Below, in pieces: positions 16,688-26,100 of a stretch of DNA of 64,000 bases. A program made the position numbers and the translations under genes. Source of the DNA: Streptomyces sp. NBC_00370 (GTDB lineage Bacteria; Actinomycetota; Actinomycetes; Streptomycetales; Streptomycetaceae); contig NZ_CP107968.1 in the NCBI RefSeq assembly GCF_036084755.1, forward strand, positions 3,937,501 through 4,001,500, written 5' to 3'. Each line of letters begins with the position of its first letter. Within the stretch, counting starts at the first letter, position 1. The notes under the pieces are model-generated. The model did no database searches. It saw only the letters and a list, made by a program, of their open reading frames with translations, and was not told where the DNA came from.

Positions 16688-17419
16688 TCAAGGTCCGTCA
16701 GCCGCTCGGTCCGCGCCTGGGCCCGCGTCCGGGCTCCCCGTCGCCCCGCCGTCCAGCCGGTCCGCCCAGCGCAGCAGGTGGTCGGTGTACCTCCCCAGCA
16801 CCACCCGTACCGCCGCCGCGTCCCCCAGCGTCACCGCCTCGACCAGCTCGCCGTGCCCGCCCCACAGCCAGCTGCCGCCGTCCGGGTCCGTCCGCAGGAA
16901 CGGCACGGAGAACACCCACGCCTGGACGCGCATCCGGTGCAGGAAGTCGGAGACGTACCGGTTGGCGACCAGCGCGCTCAGCTCGCGCCAGAAGCGCAGG
17001 TCGTAGCCGATGAGGACGTTCAGATCGCCGGCCCTGGCCGCCCGCGCGGCCTCCTCGCCGCGCCTGCGTACCGCCACCAGCGGCTCGCCGTGCGCGCGGG
17101 CCGCGAGCCCGTCGCCGCGCAGCTTGCGGAAGACCCCGTCCTCTATCAGCGAGCGCGCCTCGACCATGCCCCGGAAGTCCTCGACGGAGAACTGGTGGAC
17201 GCTGAAGCCGCGATGCTGGTCCGAGTCGAGTAAACCCTGCGCCGAGAGGTCCACCAGCGCCTCCCTGACGGGGGTCGCCGACACGCCGTACTGCTCGGCG
17301 ATGTGCTTGACCGTGAACTCCTGCCCGGGGAGCAGACGGCCCGCCAGCACCTCGTCACGCAGCGCGTCCGCGATCTGCTGCCGCAGGGTATGGCGGGTCA
17401 CAGCTCCGTTGGCGGGCAT
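16688..17419 (-). CDS. GntR-family (FCD-type) transcriptional regulator
   Basis: 243 residues. Winged helix at about 10-75 (TLRQQIADALRDEVLAGRLLPG, HIAEQYGVSATPVREALVDL), then an all-helical FCD effector domain with DFRGMVEARSLIEDGVF and metal-type histidines (FLHRM, WGGHGELVEAV). I start at ATG 17419; the frame extends upstream without a ribosome binding site. It lies 138 bases downstream of a class III aminotransferase on the same strand, so it plausibly controls amino-acid/amine catabolism. Confidence 0.93.
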   Translation of the reverse strand: MPANGAVTRHTLRQQIADALRDEVLAGRLLPGQEFTVKHIAEQYGVSATPVREALVDLSAQGLLDSDQHRGFSVHQFSVEDFRGMVEARSLIEDGVFRKLRGDGLAARAHGEPLVAVRRRGEEAARAARAGDLNVLIGYDLRFWRELSALVANRYVSDFLHRMRVQAWVFSVPFLRTDPDGGSWLWGGHGELVEAVTLGDAAAVRVVLGRYTDHLLRWADRLDGGATGSPDAGPGADRAADGP

Positions 17420-17557
17420 GGTGTGTGCGTCCCCTCGTAACGGCTCCGGGCACCCGGCTCCGCACACCTTACGACCTGGTGGCCGCATGACCGGGCTCCC
17501 CAGGACACGGCGGGACGAGCCGCGGAACGGCCCCCGGCACCGGACGCGTTCGGGCCG

Positions 17558-18940
17558 TCACGCGGTGTGTCCGTCGGCCACCGTCAGCGCCGCGTCCAGG
17601 ACCGCGAGACCCTCCTTCACCTCCGCCTCGGGGATGTTGCAGGGCGGCACGGCGTGCGTACGGTTCATGTTCACGAAAGGCCACAGACCGCCCTTCTTGC
17701 ACGCGGCGGCGAAGGCGGCCATCGGCGCGTTCGCCTCGCCCGTGGCGTTGTACGGCACCAGCGGCTCGCGCGTCTCCCGGTCGCGCACCAGGTCCAGGGC
17801 CCAGAACACGCCCGTACCGCGCACCTCGCCCACCGAGACATGGCGCTCGGCCAGCTCGCGCAGCCCGGGGCCGAGCACCGTCTCGCCGATGTGCGCCGCG
17901 TTCTCGACGATCTTCTCGTCCTCCATCACCCGGATCGTGGCGACGGCGGCGGCGCAGGCCAGCGGATGGCCGGAATACGTCAGCCCGCCGGGGTACGGAC
18001 GGGTCGCGAAGGTGTCCGCGATCTCGCCGGAGATCGCGACACCGCCCAGCGGCACATAGCCGGAGTTGACGCCCTTGGCGAAGGTCAGCAGGTCGGGTAC
18101 GACGTCGAAGTGGTCGGCGGCGAACCACTTGCCCGTACGGCCGAACCCGGCCATCACCTCGTCGAGGACGAAGACGATGCCGTACCGGTCGCACAGCTCC
18201 CGTACGCCGGCGAGATAGCCGGGCGGCGGGGTCATGACACCGGCGGTGCCGGGGATCGTCTCCAGGACGATCGCGGCGACGGTGGCCGGGCCCTCGTACG
18301 CGATCGTCGACTCCAGGTGCTCCAGCGCGCGTGCGCACTCCTCCGCCTCCGTCGAGGCGTAGAACGGCGAGCGGTAGAGGAACGGCGCCCAGAAGCGCAC
18401 CACGCCCGCCGAGCCGGTGTCCGACGCCCAGCGGCGCGGGTCGCCGGTCAGGTTGATCGCTGTGGAGGTCGAGCCGTGGTACGAGCGGTACGCGGAGAGC
18501 ACCTTGGGGCGCCCGGTGTGCACCCGCGCCATCCGGACGGCGTTCTCGACGGCCTCGGCGCCGCCGTTGGTGAAGAAGATCTTGTCGAGGTCGCCCGGGG
18601 TGTGCGCGGCGATGAGCCGGGCCGCCTCGGAGCGCGCCTCGACGGCGAAGGCGGGGGCGAAGGTGACCAGCTCGGCCGCCTGCCGCTGGATCGCCGCGAC
18701 GACCTTCGGGTGCTGGTAGCCGATGTTGGTGAAGACGAGACCGCTGGCGAAGTCGAGGTAGCGGTTGCCGTCGTAGTCCCAGAAGTACGACCCCTCGGCG
18801 CCTGCGACAGCGAGCGGGTCGATCAGTTCCTGCGCCGACCAGGAGTGGAAGACGTGCGCGCGGTCGGCGGCCTTGACGGCGGCGCCCGCCTGCGGGTCGG
18901 GGGCGCCGGTCTGCGGGTCGGGGGCGACATGAGGGGTCAT
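17558..18940 (-). CDS. Class III (omega-type) aminotransferase
   Basis: 460 residues, PLP-dependent fold type I. Key parts: YFWDYDGNRYLDFASGLVFT at the start, FFTNGGAEAVENAVRMARVH (phosphate-binding), FVLDEVMAGFGRTGKWFA (Asp contacting the PLP ring), and the Schiff-base lysine in LLTFAKGVNSGYVPLGGV. Likely transfers an omega-amino group (beta-alanine, GABA or similar) to pyruvate or 2-oxoglutarate. ATG 18940 is chosen; the N-terminal PDPQTGAPDPQAG is a short tandem repeat. A GntR regulator follows on the same strand. Confidence 0.93.
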   Translation of the reverse strand: MTPHVAPDPQTGAPDPQAGAAVKAADRAHVFHSWSAQELIDPLAVAGAEGSYFWDYDGNRYLDFASGLVFTNIGYQHPKVVAAIQRQAAELVTFAPAFAVEARSEAARLIAAHTPGDLDKIFFTNGGAEAVENAVRMARVHTGRPKVLSAYRSYHGSTSTAINLTGDPRRWASDTGSAGVVRFWAPFLYRSPFYASTEAEECARALEHLESTIAYEGPATVAAIVLETIPGTAGVMTPPPGYLAGVRELCDRYGIVFVLDEVMAGFGRTGKWFAADHFDVVPDLLTFAKGVNSGYVPLGGVAISGEIADTFATRPYPGGLTYSGHPLACAAAVATIRVMEDEKIVENAAHIGETVLGPGLRELAERHVSVGEVRGTGVFWALDLVRDRETREPLVPYNATGEANAPMAAFAAACKKGGLWPFVNMNRTHAVPPCNIPEAEVKEGLAVLDAALTVADGHTA

Positions 18941-19054
18941 GGCCGCCAAGGGTAGGAACGCGCAGGCCGGGGCGGTACGGCCAACGTGTATGGACTGCGC
19001 CACTTTCCTGGGCAGGGTGTCGCCTCGCGGCGGGGCGCGAGGGTGCGGCGGGGG

Positions 19055-20068
19055 TCAGCCGCCCGCCGTACGCAGCGTCGTACGGAACCGTGAGCGGTAC
19101 GCCGACGGCGTCACCCCGAGCTGCCGCAGGAAGACCCGGCGCAGCGACTCGTCGCTGCCGAGCCCGCTGCGTCCCGCGGTGCCGGTGACCGTCTCGCCCG
19201 CCTCCAGCAGCGCCTGCGCCGCCTCCAGCCGTACGGACTCGACGTACGCGGCCGGTGTGCTGCCGATCTGCTCGGTGAACAGCCGGCTCAGATGGCGTGG
19301 GCTCAGCCCGCCGCGTCGCGCGAGCGCGGACAGCGAGTGGTCGGCCGCCGGATCGGCGGCGATCTCGGCCAGCAGGACGCGCAGGGCGTCGTGGCGCGGG
19401 CTCGGGGTCCGTGCCGCCACCGAGAACTGCGACTGGCCGCCGGGGCGGCGCAGGAACACCACCAGGTCGCGGGCGACCTCGCGGGCGAGCCCCGCGCCCT
19501 CGTCCGCCTCGACGAGGGCCAGCGCGAGGTCGATGCCCGCGGTGACTCCGGCGGAGGTGTACGTACGGCCGTCGCCGTCCCGTACGAAGATGGCGTCCGG
19601 CTCGACCGTCACCGCGGGGAACCGCCGGGCGAGCGTCGCCGCGTGCCGCCAGTGCGTGGTGGCGCGCCGGCCGTCGAGCAGCCCGGCGGCCGCGAGGGCG
19701 AAGGCGCCGGTGCAGACGGACGCGGTACGTGCGGACCGGCCGGCCAGCGCGGTGACGGCGTCGACGAGACCGGCGGGCGGCGGCCGGTGCGGCAGGTCGT
19801 CGGAGCCGGGGACGACCAGGGTGTGGGGCGCCGTGACATCGGCGGCAGCGGCGTCGGCGTGCAGCCGGGTGCCGGTGGAGGTGGTGACCGGGCCGCCGTC
19901 GAGGGAGCAGACGGTCAGGGCGTAACCGCCACCCCGGCCTCCGCCGCCACTCCCGCTTCCGTGCGCCGTCGTGGCCGTAGCGAACACCTCCAGCGGCGCC
20001 GCGACATCCATCAGCCGAACGCCCTCGTAGACGAGCACGGCGATCTCTCTGCGTTCCGGACGCTCCAT
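19055..20068 (-). CDS. GlxA-type AraC-family regulator
   Basis: 337 residues. A DJ-1/PfpI-like sensor domain (IAVLVYEGVRLMDVAAPLEV, then ASVCTGAFALAAAGLLDGRR with the cysteine) is followed by an AraC double helix-turn-helix (LSALARRGGLSPRHLSRLFT, ending GVTPSAYRSRF). A glycine-rich loop of 14 residues interrupts the first domain. ATG 20068 faces the HD-domain gene at 20214, and the two share a 145-base promoter region, so that gene is its probable target. Confidence 0.93.
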   Translation of the reverse strand: MERPERREIAVLVYEGVRLMDVAAPLEVFATATTAHGSGSGGGGRGGGYALTVCSLDGGPVTTSTGTRLHADAAAADVTAPHTLVVPGSDDLPHRPPPAGLVDAVTALAGRSARTASVCTGAFALAAAGLLDGRRATTHWRHAATLARRFPAVTVEPDAIFVRDGDGRTYTSAGVTAGIDLALALVEADEGAGLAREVARDLVVFLRRPGGQSQFSVAARTPSPRHDALRVLLAEIAADPAADHSLSALARRGGLSPRHLSRLFTEQIGSTPAAYVESVRLEAAQALLEAGETVTGTAGRSGLGSDESLRRVFLRQLGVTPSAYRSRFRTTLRTAGG

Positions 20069-20213
20069 ACGGGGACGGTAACGCGCTTGCTTGGCCAGAT
20101 GTGTGGGATATGGGTCCGGACAGACATGGCGGGACGGTGGTGAGCGGCCCGAGAGTGGGAGAAGCGCCGGTACCGGAAGCGGCACCGGCATCCCGCGAAA
20201 GGAACGTCCCGCC

Positions 20214-20852
20214 ATGTCCGAGCGCATCGCCGGCATCGAGATCCCCGACAGCGCCCTCGCCGCCGAGGCGACCGAGCTGATCCGCGACACCACGAGCCCG
20301 CTGCTGTACGACCACTCCCGCCGGGTCTTCCTCTTCGGCTCGCTCCAGGGCCGGCGGCAGGGCCTGGCGTACGACCCCGAACTGCTCTACATCGGCGCGA
20401 TGTTCCACGACCTGGGCCTGACCGAGGAGTACCGCGCGTCCCAGCAGCGCTTCGAACTGGACGGCGCCGACGCGGCGCGGGACTTCCTGCTGCGGCACGG
20501 CCTGACACGGGACAGCGCACGGATCGTGTGGACGGCGATCGCCCTGCACACGACGCCCGGCATCCCCGCCCACATGGAGCCCGAGGTGGCACTGGTGACC
20601 GCGGGCGTGGAGTTCGACGTCCTGGGGATGGGGCTCGACGCCGTACCGGGCGAGGTCAGGGACGCGGTGGTCGCCGCCCACCCGCGGCCGGACTTCAAAC
20701 GGCGGATCCTGCGGGCGTTCACCGAGGGCATCGAACACCGGCCGGACACGGCCTTCGGGAACGTGAAGGCGGATGTGCTGGCGCGCTTCTCACCCGGGTT
20801 CGTACGGACGGATTTCGTTGACGTGATCGAGAACTCCGCCTGGCCCGAGTAG
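20214..20852 (+). CDS. HD-domain hydrolase (cyanamide-hydratase-like)
   Basis: 212 residues. The metal site is visible as YDHSRRVFLFG (first His) and GAMFHDLGLTEEY (His-Asp pair), with later TAIALHTTPGIPAHMEPEVA. The pattern HSxRVxxFG resembles cyanamide hydratase/Ddi2-type HD proteins, though other HD substrates are possible. ATG 20214 has AAAGGA ten bases upstream. It is divergent from a GlxA-type regulator, an arrangement typical of inducible detoxification genes. Confidence 0.88.
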   Translation: MSERIAGIEIPDSALAAEATELIRDTTSPLLYDHSRRVFLFGSLQGRRQGLAYDPELLYIGAMFHDLGLTEEYRASQQRFELDGADAARDFLLRHGLTRDSARIVWTAIALHTTPGIPAHMEPEVALVTAGVEFDVLGMGLDAVPGEVRDAVVAAHPRPDFKRRILRAFTEGIEHRPDTAFGNVKADVLARFSPGFVRTDFVDVIENSAWPE

Positions 20853-21016
20853 CGTGCGGCGGGGGCCGGGCCGCTGGTCGGGGGCTTGCGGTACGGCCCC
20901 TGGGGAACCGGCGCCCGGGACATGGCAGTCTCCTCGCTAACAAAGCCGGTTCGGGTCCGCGGATCGGTACGGGTTCGCGGGTCGGACACATCGGGGTACG
21001 GGAGGGCCGCTCGGCC

Positions 21017-23017
21017 ATGGAGAAGCTGGCACCGGAAGATCCACAGAGCATCGGCGCCTACACGCTGCTGGCACGGCTGGGCGCCGGCGGCATGGGTCAG
21101 GTCTTCCTGGCGCGCTCCGACAGGGGCCGCACGGCCGCCGTCAAGCTCGTACGGCGGGAGCTGGCCGAACAGGAGACGTTCCGCGCCCGGTTCCGCCAGG
21201 AGGTGGCGTCGGCGCGCCGGGTCGGCGGGGCCTGGACGGCTCCCGTGCTGGACGCCGACACGGAGGCCGAGGTGCCGTGGCTCGCGACGGGTTACGTCGC
21301 CGGACCCTCGCTCCAGTCGGTCGTCGGCACGCGCAGACCCGGTGCGCTGGGCCCCGGGGCGGGCACCCACGGGCCGCTGCCGGAGCGGTCCGTGCGCATA
21401 CTCGCCTCCGGTCTCGCGCACGCCCTCCAGGACATCCACGCCGCCGGGCTCATCCACCGCGATCTGAAGCCGTCCAACGTGATGGTGACGATCGACGGGC
21501 CGCGCGTCATCGACTTCGGCATAGCCAGGGCCCTGGAGTCCACCACGACCACCGGGCTGACCCTGACGGGCGCGACGGTGGGCTCCCCGGGCTTCATGTC
21601 ACCCGAACAGGTGCGCGGGGACCGGCTGACGGCCGCCAGCGACGTGTTCTCGCTCGGCTCCGTCCTCGCCTACGCGGCCACCGGCCGGCTGGCGTTCGGC
21701 GCCGCCGACAGCAGCCCGCACGCACTGATGTTCCGGATAGCCCAGGAGGAGCCGGACACCTCCCAACTCCCCGAAGGCCTGGGGACGGTGGTCAGGGCCT
21801 GTCTCCAGAAGGACCCGGCGGCGCGGCCGACCACGCGGGACATCCTGGCCCGGGTGGGCGAGGCCGAGGACTCCGGTGCCGGGCCCAGCGGTGAACCGTG
21901 GCTGCCGGGCGCGCTCCTGGCCCAACTGGGCCAGCACGCGGTGGAGTTGCTGGAGTACGAGGACCCGACGTCGTACGCGCGCCGGCCGCAGGGCCTCGCC
22001 CGGCTGGCGAAGGCGCCCGCGCTCGGCGCGATCGAGGCCGCAGCGACACCGGCCCCGTCCCCCGTCGCACCGGCTCCGGACGCTTCCCCGTCCGACGAGG
22101 TGCCCGTATCGGCGCCACCCGCGCCACCCGCGCCCGGCGCGTCGCAGGCAGGACCGGCGGAGGACGACTCGACGACGGTCATCCCCGTCCAGGCGCCCGC
22201 GCCCACGCCCGCACCCGCACCGACGCCGACACCCGCTCCCGCCGCGGAGTTCGGCCCGATCGCCCCTCCCCCGCCGTACGGCTACGGCTACCCGCAGGCG
22301 GGCCCCGGCCCTGCCCCCGCGTACGGCTATCCCCAGCCGGGCTACGGGCAGCAGACGCCGCCCCCGCCCCCGTACGGCACGATCCCGCCCCCGCCGCCGT
22401 ACGGCCGGACGCAGGCGCCGTTCCCCGAGCCCGAGCCCGAGCGGCGCAGCACCCGAAGCACCGTCGTGCTGATCGCCGTCGCGCTGGTCGTGGCGCTCGG
22501 GGCCGGCGGGTCCGTGTACGCGTTCATGGGTAGCGGCAGTTCGAAGGACGACAAGGACACGACGGTGGCGGCGTCGGCCGACCCGAAGCAGCCGGAGAAG
22601 GACTCCCCCGCCCCGCCGACGTCCTCGCCGTCCTCCTCGGACTCGGCGTCGCCGAAGGACGGGGACGTACCGACGAAGTTCGTGGGGAGCTGGAAGGGCG
22701 GGGTCAACACCCCGACCGGCTTCAGCGCGCGTCAACTCACCATCGAGCAGGGCAAGGTGGGGGACACCGTCCTGACCCTCACGGCGGACGGGCCGACGGA
22801 GGGCGGCGGTTCGTACCACTGCGTCTTCCAGGCGCCGCTCTCGTCCGCCCCGGCCTCGGACGCTCCCCTCCAGATCGGCTCCTCGACGGTCACGAAGGGC
22901 GAACCGATGTCCTCGTGCACGCCCGGTGCGCCCACGACGCTGACGATCCTCGGCAACGGCGACCTCCAGCGCGTGACGACCACGGGAGAGGCGCTGACGT
23001 ACACGAAGGGCAACTGA
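21017..23017 (+). CDS. Membrane Ser/Thr protein kinase (PknB type)
   Basis: 666 residues. Kinase domain about 13-275: glycine loop LGAGGMGQVF, ATP lysine K43 in AAVKLV, catalytic loop HRDLKPSN (D149), IDFG (D166), and GSPGFMSPEQ. Residues about 310-470 are a proline-rich linker with PYGYGYPQ-type repeats. One membrane helix follows (STVVLIAVALVVALGAGG), then an extracellular domain from KFVGSWKGGVNT to the end, the likely sensor. No PASTA repeats are present. It stands as a single gene. Confidence 0.95.
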   Translation: MEKLAPEDPQSIGAYTLLARLGAGGMGQVFLARSDRGRTAAVKLVRRELAEQETFRARFRQEVASARRVGGAWTAPVLDADTEAEVPWLATGYVAGPSLQSVVGTRRPGALGPGAGTHGPLPERSVRILASGLAHALQDIHAAGLIHRDLKPSNVMVTIDGPRVIDFGIARALESTTTTGLTLTGATVGSPGFMSPEQVRGDRLTAASDVFSLGSVLAYAATGRLAFGAADSSPHALMFRIAQEEPDTSQLPEGLGTVVRACLQKDPAARPTTRDILARVGEAEDSGAGPSGEPWLPGALLAQLGQHAVELLEYEDPTSYARRPQGLARLAKAPALGAIEAAATPAPSPVAPAPDASPSDEVPVSAPPAPPAPGASQAGPAEDDSTTVIPVQAPAPTPAPAPTPTPAPAAEFGPIAPPPPYGYGYPQAGPGPAPAYGYPQPGYGQQTPPPPPYGTIPPPPPYGRTQAPFPEPEPERRSTRSTVVLIAVALVVALGAGGSVYAFMGSGSSKDDKDTTVAASADPKQPEKDSPAPPTSSPSSSDSASPKDGDVPTKFVGSWKGGVNTPTGFSARQLTIEQGKVGDTVLTLTADGPTEGGGSYHCVFQAPLSSAPASDAPLQIGSSTVTKGEPMSSCTPGAPTTLTILGNGDLQRVTTTGEALTYTKGN

Positions 23018-23038
23018 GCCGGGCCGTGGCCTGAAGGC

Positions 23039-23080
23039 GACAGGTGACAGGTGACAGGTGACAGGTGACAGGTGACAGGT
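23039..23080. repeat. Six tandem copies of the heptamer GACAGGT
   Basis: Six perfect units directly after the kinase stop, followed by the variant GACATGG. It lies in the gap between convergent genes, just before an imperfect GC-rich hairpin (about 23102-23146) that probably terminates both. Likely a slippage-prone microsatellite. Confidence 0.9.
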
Positions 23081-23177
23081 GACATGGGATGCGACATGGG
23101 ACCGCCCCGGTCCCGGAGACATCGCGGAGTCCCGGGAGCGGGGCGGCGTTCGAGGGGCGACAGCCCTCTGCGCGGGC

Positions 23178-26100
23178 CTAGCGCAGGCCGTACGCGTCGG
23201 TCACCGTCTGGGTGACCTTGTTGCCGTTGGCGTCGGCCAGAGTGGTCCGCAGCGTGACCTTCGCCGCGCTGTCGGCTCCGGCGTGGTTCACCGTCGCCGT
23301 CCACGCGCCCTTGCGCCGGTCGACCTCGGCGGCCGTCCAGGTCTTGCCGCCGTCGTACGAGTACGACAGCGCGGCGGACACCACGGCGCCCGGGGTGTAG
23401 CCCGCGTGCCCGGTGACCGAGAGACCGATCCGCAGGCCGTCCTTGGCCGGGAGCGTCTTCGCCCCGTCGGCCGGGAGGTCGTACCGCGGGAAGAGCAGCG
23501 GGATCCCCTGCGAGAAGGCGCTGTCGTCCTGGTGCGAGCGGAAGGTCCAGTCGGTGACCACATCGGTCGACCTCTGCCAACTGGCCGACGACGAGCCGAT
23601 CTTGGTGTTGTTGCTGATCAGTTCGTACTCGGCGTCGTCCGCCGGGACGGTGAACACCCCGTTCGGGAAGCCGCTGCTGTCGAAGTCCTCGCCGTTACGG
23701 CGCAGCAGCAGCGATCCCGCGTCGCCGAACGAGCCCGGCTGGGCGGTGTGTTCGGTGTCGGACCACATGGCGGGGGCGAACCCGATCTGGTTTCCCTGAC
23801 GTTCGGCGGCGAGCGCGGGTGCGCCGGTCGCGTCGACGCCGGCGTTCGGGCCGATCACTCCGTCGTACCAGCTCTCCTTGACCTTCTTGCCGGGCTGGTA
23901 GGCCCTGGCCGGCGACATCATGTACTCGCCGAACGGGAAGCTGGACGAGACGAAGTGGTCCCAGGTCGTGCCGTCGCCCGTGTAGTACTCGGCGCGGGTC
24001 GACGGCATGGCGACCAGGTCGATGCCCGAGACGCTGATCAGTCCGCTGCCTGACGGACGGTACGCGCCGACGCCGTCGATGAAGTCGGCCGCCACGCCCA
24101 TGGAGTTGTAGGTGGAGTCGTTGCGGCCGAGCTGCCCGTCGCGCACGTGGTATGTACGGTCGGAGCCGATCGTGCCGTCCTCGGGGAAGCCCAGGTTGTA
24201 GACGTACGGGCTCGTGGCCGTCGCCTTCCAGCGCAGGGTCACCTGGCCCGCGGCCAGCTTCGCTTCGAGCGCCTTCGCCTCCGCCGCCTCGACGGCGACG
24301 GTCGGCAGCGGGCCGCCGGCGAAGCCGTACGCGGGCTGCCAGCGCCCGGCGGACGGGCGGTGCATGACGACCGCCTTCGCACCGGCGGCCAGGGCGTCGG
24401 TGCCCACGTCGCCGAGGGCGCCGTCGTCCGGGACCTCGACGAGCGCGATCTTGCCCCGTACTCCGGCGGCCGTCAGCTCGGCCGGGGTGCCCTTGCCCGC
24501 GTCGACGAGCTGGGCCTCGCCCGTACCGTCGAGGTTGTCCGAGCCGACGCTCGCGGTCACCGGGTGCAGCTCGGGACCGCCGACCGCCGTCAGCTTCTGG
24601 AACTGCGGCGCGTACGCGCGCCAGTAGCTGCCGAACTCGAACTCGCCGTCCTTGGCGGGGTCCTGGACGTCCGCGTAGTAGTCCTTGACGAGCCGGCCGC
24701 CGGACACCGATCCGGCGTGCAGCCACTGGTTGTCCCAGCTGCGGGCGAAGTTGAGGGTGGTCGTGCGGACCTCGCTCGGCCGGTCCGTACGGACCGAGAT
24801 GCGGTGCGCCTTCCTGGCGTCCAGGACGAGGGTGGTGTCGCGCTTCAGGTCGAACTGCGGGCGGCCGAGATAGCTGACCGAACCGACCTGCTGCCCGGTC
24901 GCGTCGGTGGTGTCGGGCGAGACGACGAAGGAGGACAGGAAGTAGGCGCCGGGGCGCAGGTGGAACACCTGGTCGGTGGCGCCCTCGTTGAAGCGGCTCT
25001 CACCCGTCGCGGTGTCCGTGCCGATCACGTCGAGCGAGGAGGAGCCCGCGGCCGGCTTGCCGGTGCGGTCGACGAGCTTGACCCGCAGGGTGACGGTCGT
25101 CGGCTGTACGTACAGCGCGAACGGCGTCGAGACGCTGACACCGCCTGCGCCGGTCGCCAGGACCCGGCCTGTGACGTCGCCGTACTGGCCGTTGGCCAGT
25201 CGCGCCACCGGGTCGACGGCCAGCGGCACCTTGACGGTGGCGCCTGCCGGGACGGTGACGCTGCTCTTGCCGAGCTTGGCGACGGCGGACCGGACCGTGG
25301 TGCCGTCGTTGCCGGTGACCCGCCCGACGGAGAGGTTCAACTTCACCGGCTTACCGGTGAAGTTGGTGTACGGGACGTCGACGCTGGTGCGGTCGCTCTT
25401 GTCCTGCGGCCAGTTGAAGCTGCCGCCCTGGATCGCGGGCGCGCCGACGACGCTCTGGCCGATCGCCGCCTTGACGTCGAGCCGGCCGCCGCCGGTCTCC
25501 CGGACGTCGCCGGGGATGTCGGTCTGCGCCGACGAGACGAGCGCCGCCTTGAGCTGCTGGGCGCTCCAGTCGGGGTGCCGCTCCTTGAGGATCGCCGCGG
25601 CGCCCGCGACGTGCGGGGTGGCCATCGACGTGCCGGACATGGTCCGGTACGCGTACACCCCGCGCCCGCCCATGTTGGCGGCCAGGATGTCGACGCCCGG
25701 CGCCGCGATCTCGGGCTTGAGGGTGTGCGCGTCCAGGACCGGGCCCCGGCTGGAGAACGAGGCGGTGGCGTCCGCACTGTCGACGGCGCCGACGGTCAGC
25801 ACGCTGGGGGCGCAGCCGGGCGAGGAGACGGTGTTGTTGCCAGGACCCGCGTTGCCCGCGGCGATGACGAACAACGTGTCCTTGCTGTGGGCGAGTTCCT
25901 CGGTCGCCTGGCTCATCGGGTCGGTGCAGTCGAGCAGTCCGGGGTCACCGAGGCTCATGGAGACGACGTCGGCCTTCTGGTCGACGGCCCACTGCATACC
26001 CGCGATGATCCAGGACTCAAGACCTGAGCCGCTGTCGTTCAGCACCTTGCCGATCATCAGGTCGGTGCCGGGCGCGACGCCCTTCTCCTTGCCGTCGCTG

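Noticed and set aside
17469..20738. 1089-codon minus-strand open frame spanning the aminotransferase, GlxA regulator and HD gene
   Set aside because: Arginine-rich out-of-frame translation covering three well-supported genes on both strands.
23039..23080. Heptamer repeats considered as a CRISPR-like array
   Set aside because: Units are contiguous without spacers and no cas genes are present.
24147..26027. Long plus-strand open frame opposite the S8 peptidase
   Set aside because: Typical high-GC antisense shadow; the peptidase strand carries the full catalytic triad.
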